DNA from: Choristoneura fumiferana
Taxonomy: Eukaryota; Arthropoda; Insecta; Lepidoptera; Tortricidae
Direction: 5' to 3'
Assembly: GCF_025370935.1 (NCBI RefSeq)
Contig: NC_133476.1
Span: 11,725,411 to 11,789,410 of the forward strand
Length of the DNA: 64,000 nucleotides
In this document: positions 63,766 through 64,000 of the stretch, one piece after another
Layout of the letters: each line of letters starts with the position of its first letter
Numbering within the stretch: the first letter of the stretch is position 1
Program-made: the position numbers and the translations under genes
The notes under the pieces: generated by a model
What the model saw: only the letters and a program-made list of their open reading frames with translations
What the model was told of the DNA's origin: nothing
Databases searched by the model: none

Positions 63766-64000
63766 GTAAGTATCCACAAATGACACACACGTATAATTTA
63801 ATATTAATTATGACGAGTCATATATCTATAGCGGTAGCGTGTCAAGCCAAGTTCAAGCTAACAGAACTGGCGAGCTGCACCGTGTGATTTTACCCGAACC
63901 ATTTGGAGCCACTTTTGACCCCCTCCTAACTCAAAAACTATTTCACATATAAATATGTCATATTTGGCTCGTTTATTGAGACTTGTGAGATACATATGTG

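Noticed and set aside
52558..63765. CRISPR-like or satellite array suggested by the regular ~0.4-kb spacing
   Set aside because: The regularity is that of exons with conserved Cys codons and GT/AG borders; introns between them are unrelated in sequence.

Overview
The window is nuclear DNA of an insect, most likely a moth or butterfly. It is AT-rich, its introns are full of interspersed repeats that I recognise as typical of Lepidoptera, and it carries one very large, multi-exon, plus-strand gene. There is no second host gene that I can support. Every Cys-rich exon fits one protein: the giant apical extracellular-matrix protein Dumpy (dpy). The diagnostic feature is EGF-like domains alternating with short DPY modules (C-R-P-E-C ... 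D-C ... A-C ... K-C ... D-P-C).

Layout. Bases 1-11922 are upstream or 5'-intron sequence with transposon remnants and no coding exon. The coding start is a tiny exon (11923-11984, ATG at 11928) that encodes a signal peptide. It is followed by a divergent LDLa-like exon and single EGF/cbEGF exons (12517-14097). Bases 15017-21141 and 21242-27343 are two nearly identical copies of the same ~6.1 kb, separated by exactly 100 Ns. Copy 1 decays into indels just before the gap, so I read this as an assembly false duplication of two alleles, not a biological one. Large EGF-rich exons follow (26774-34306), then a 4 kb TE-filled intron, four sparse exons (38342-42083), and one 5.35 kb Ser/Thr-rich, mucin-like exon (43730-49078). 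After that come EGF and EGF-DPY exons (49298-54541), another TE-filled intron holding a broken non-LTR retrotransposon, and a regular array of 13 one-unit EGF-DPY exons (58313-63765). The gene runs off the right edge; the C-terminal ZP domain and membrane anchor known for the family are not in the window.

Using copy 2 for the duplicated part, the splice junctions join in one continuous frame of 24,910 coding nt (8,303 codons and still open). Nearly all introns are phase 1. The exceptions are three phase-0 introns and one phase-2 intron.

The main structural observations are: a strict three-unit super-repeat of EGF-DPY units running through 18 consecutive units across changing exon structure; intron-free arrays of 21-residue DPY-like modules without intervening EGFs; degenerate ~65-78-residue repeats inside the Ser/Thr exon; an LDLa-like domain that appears to have lost one complete disulfide pair; and several nested or fold-back transposons with readable target-site duplications.
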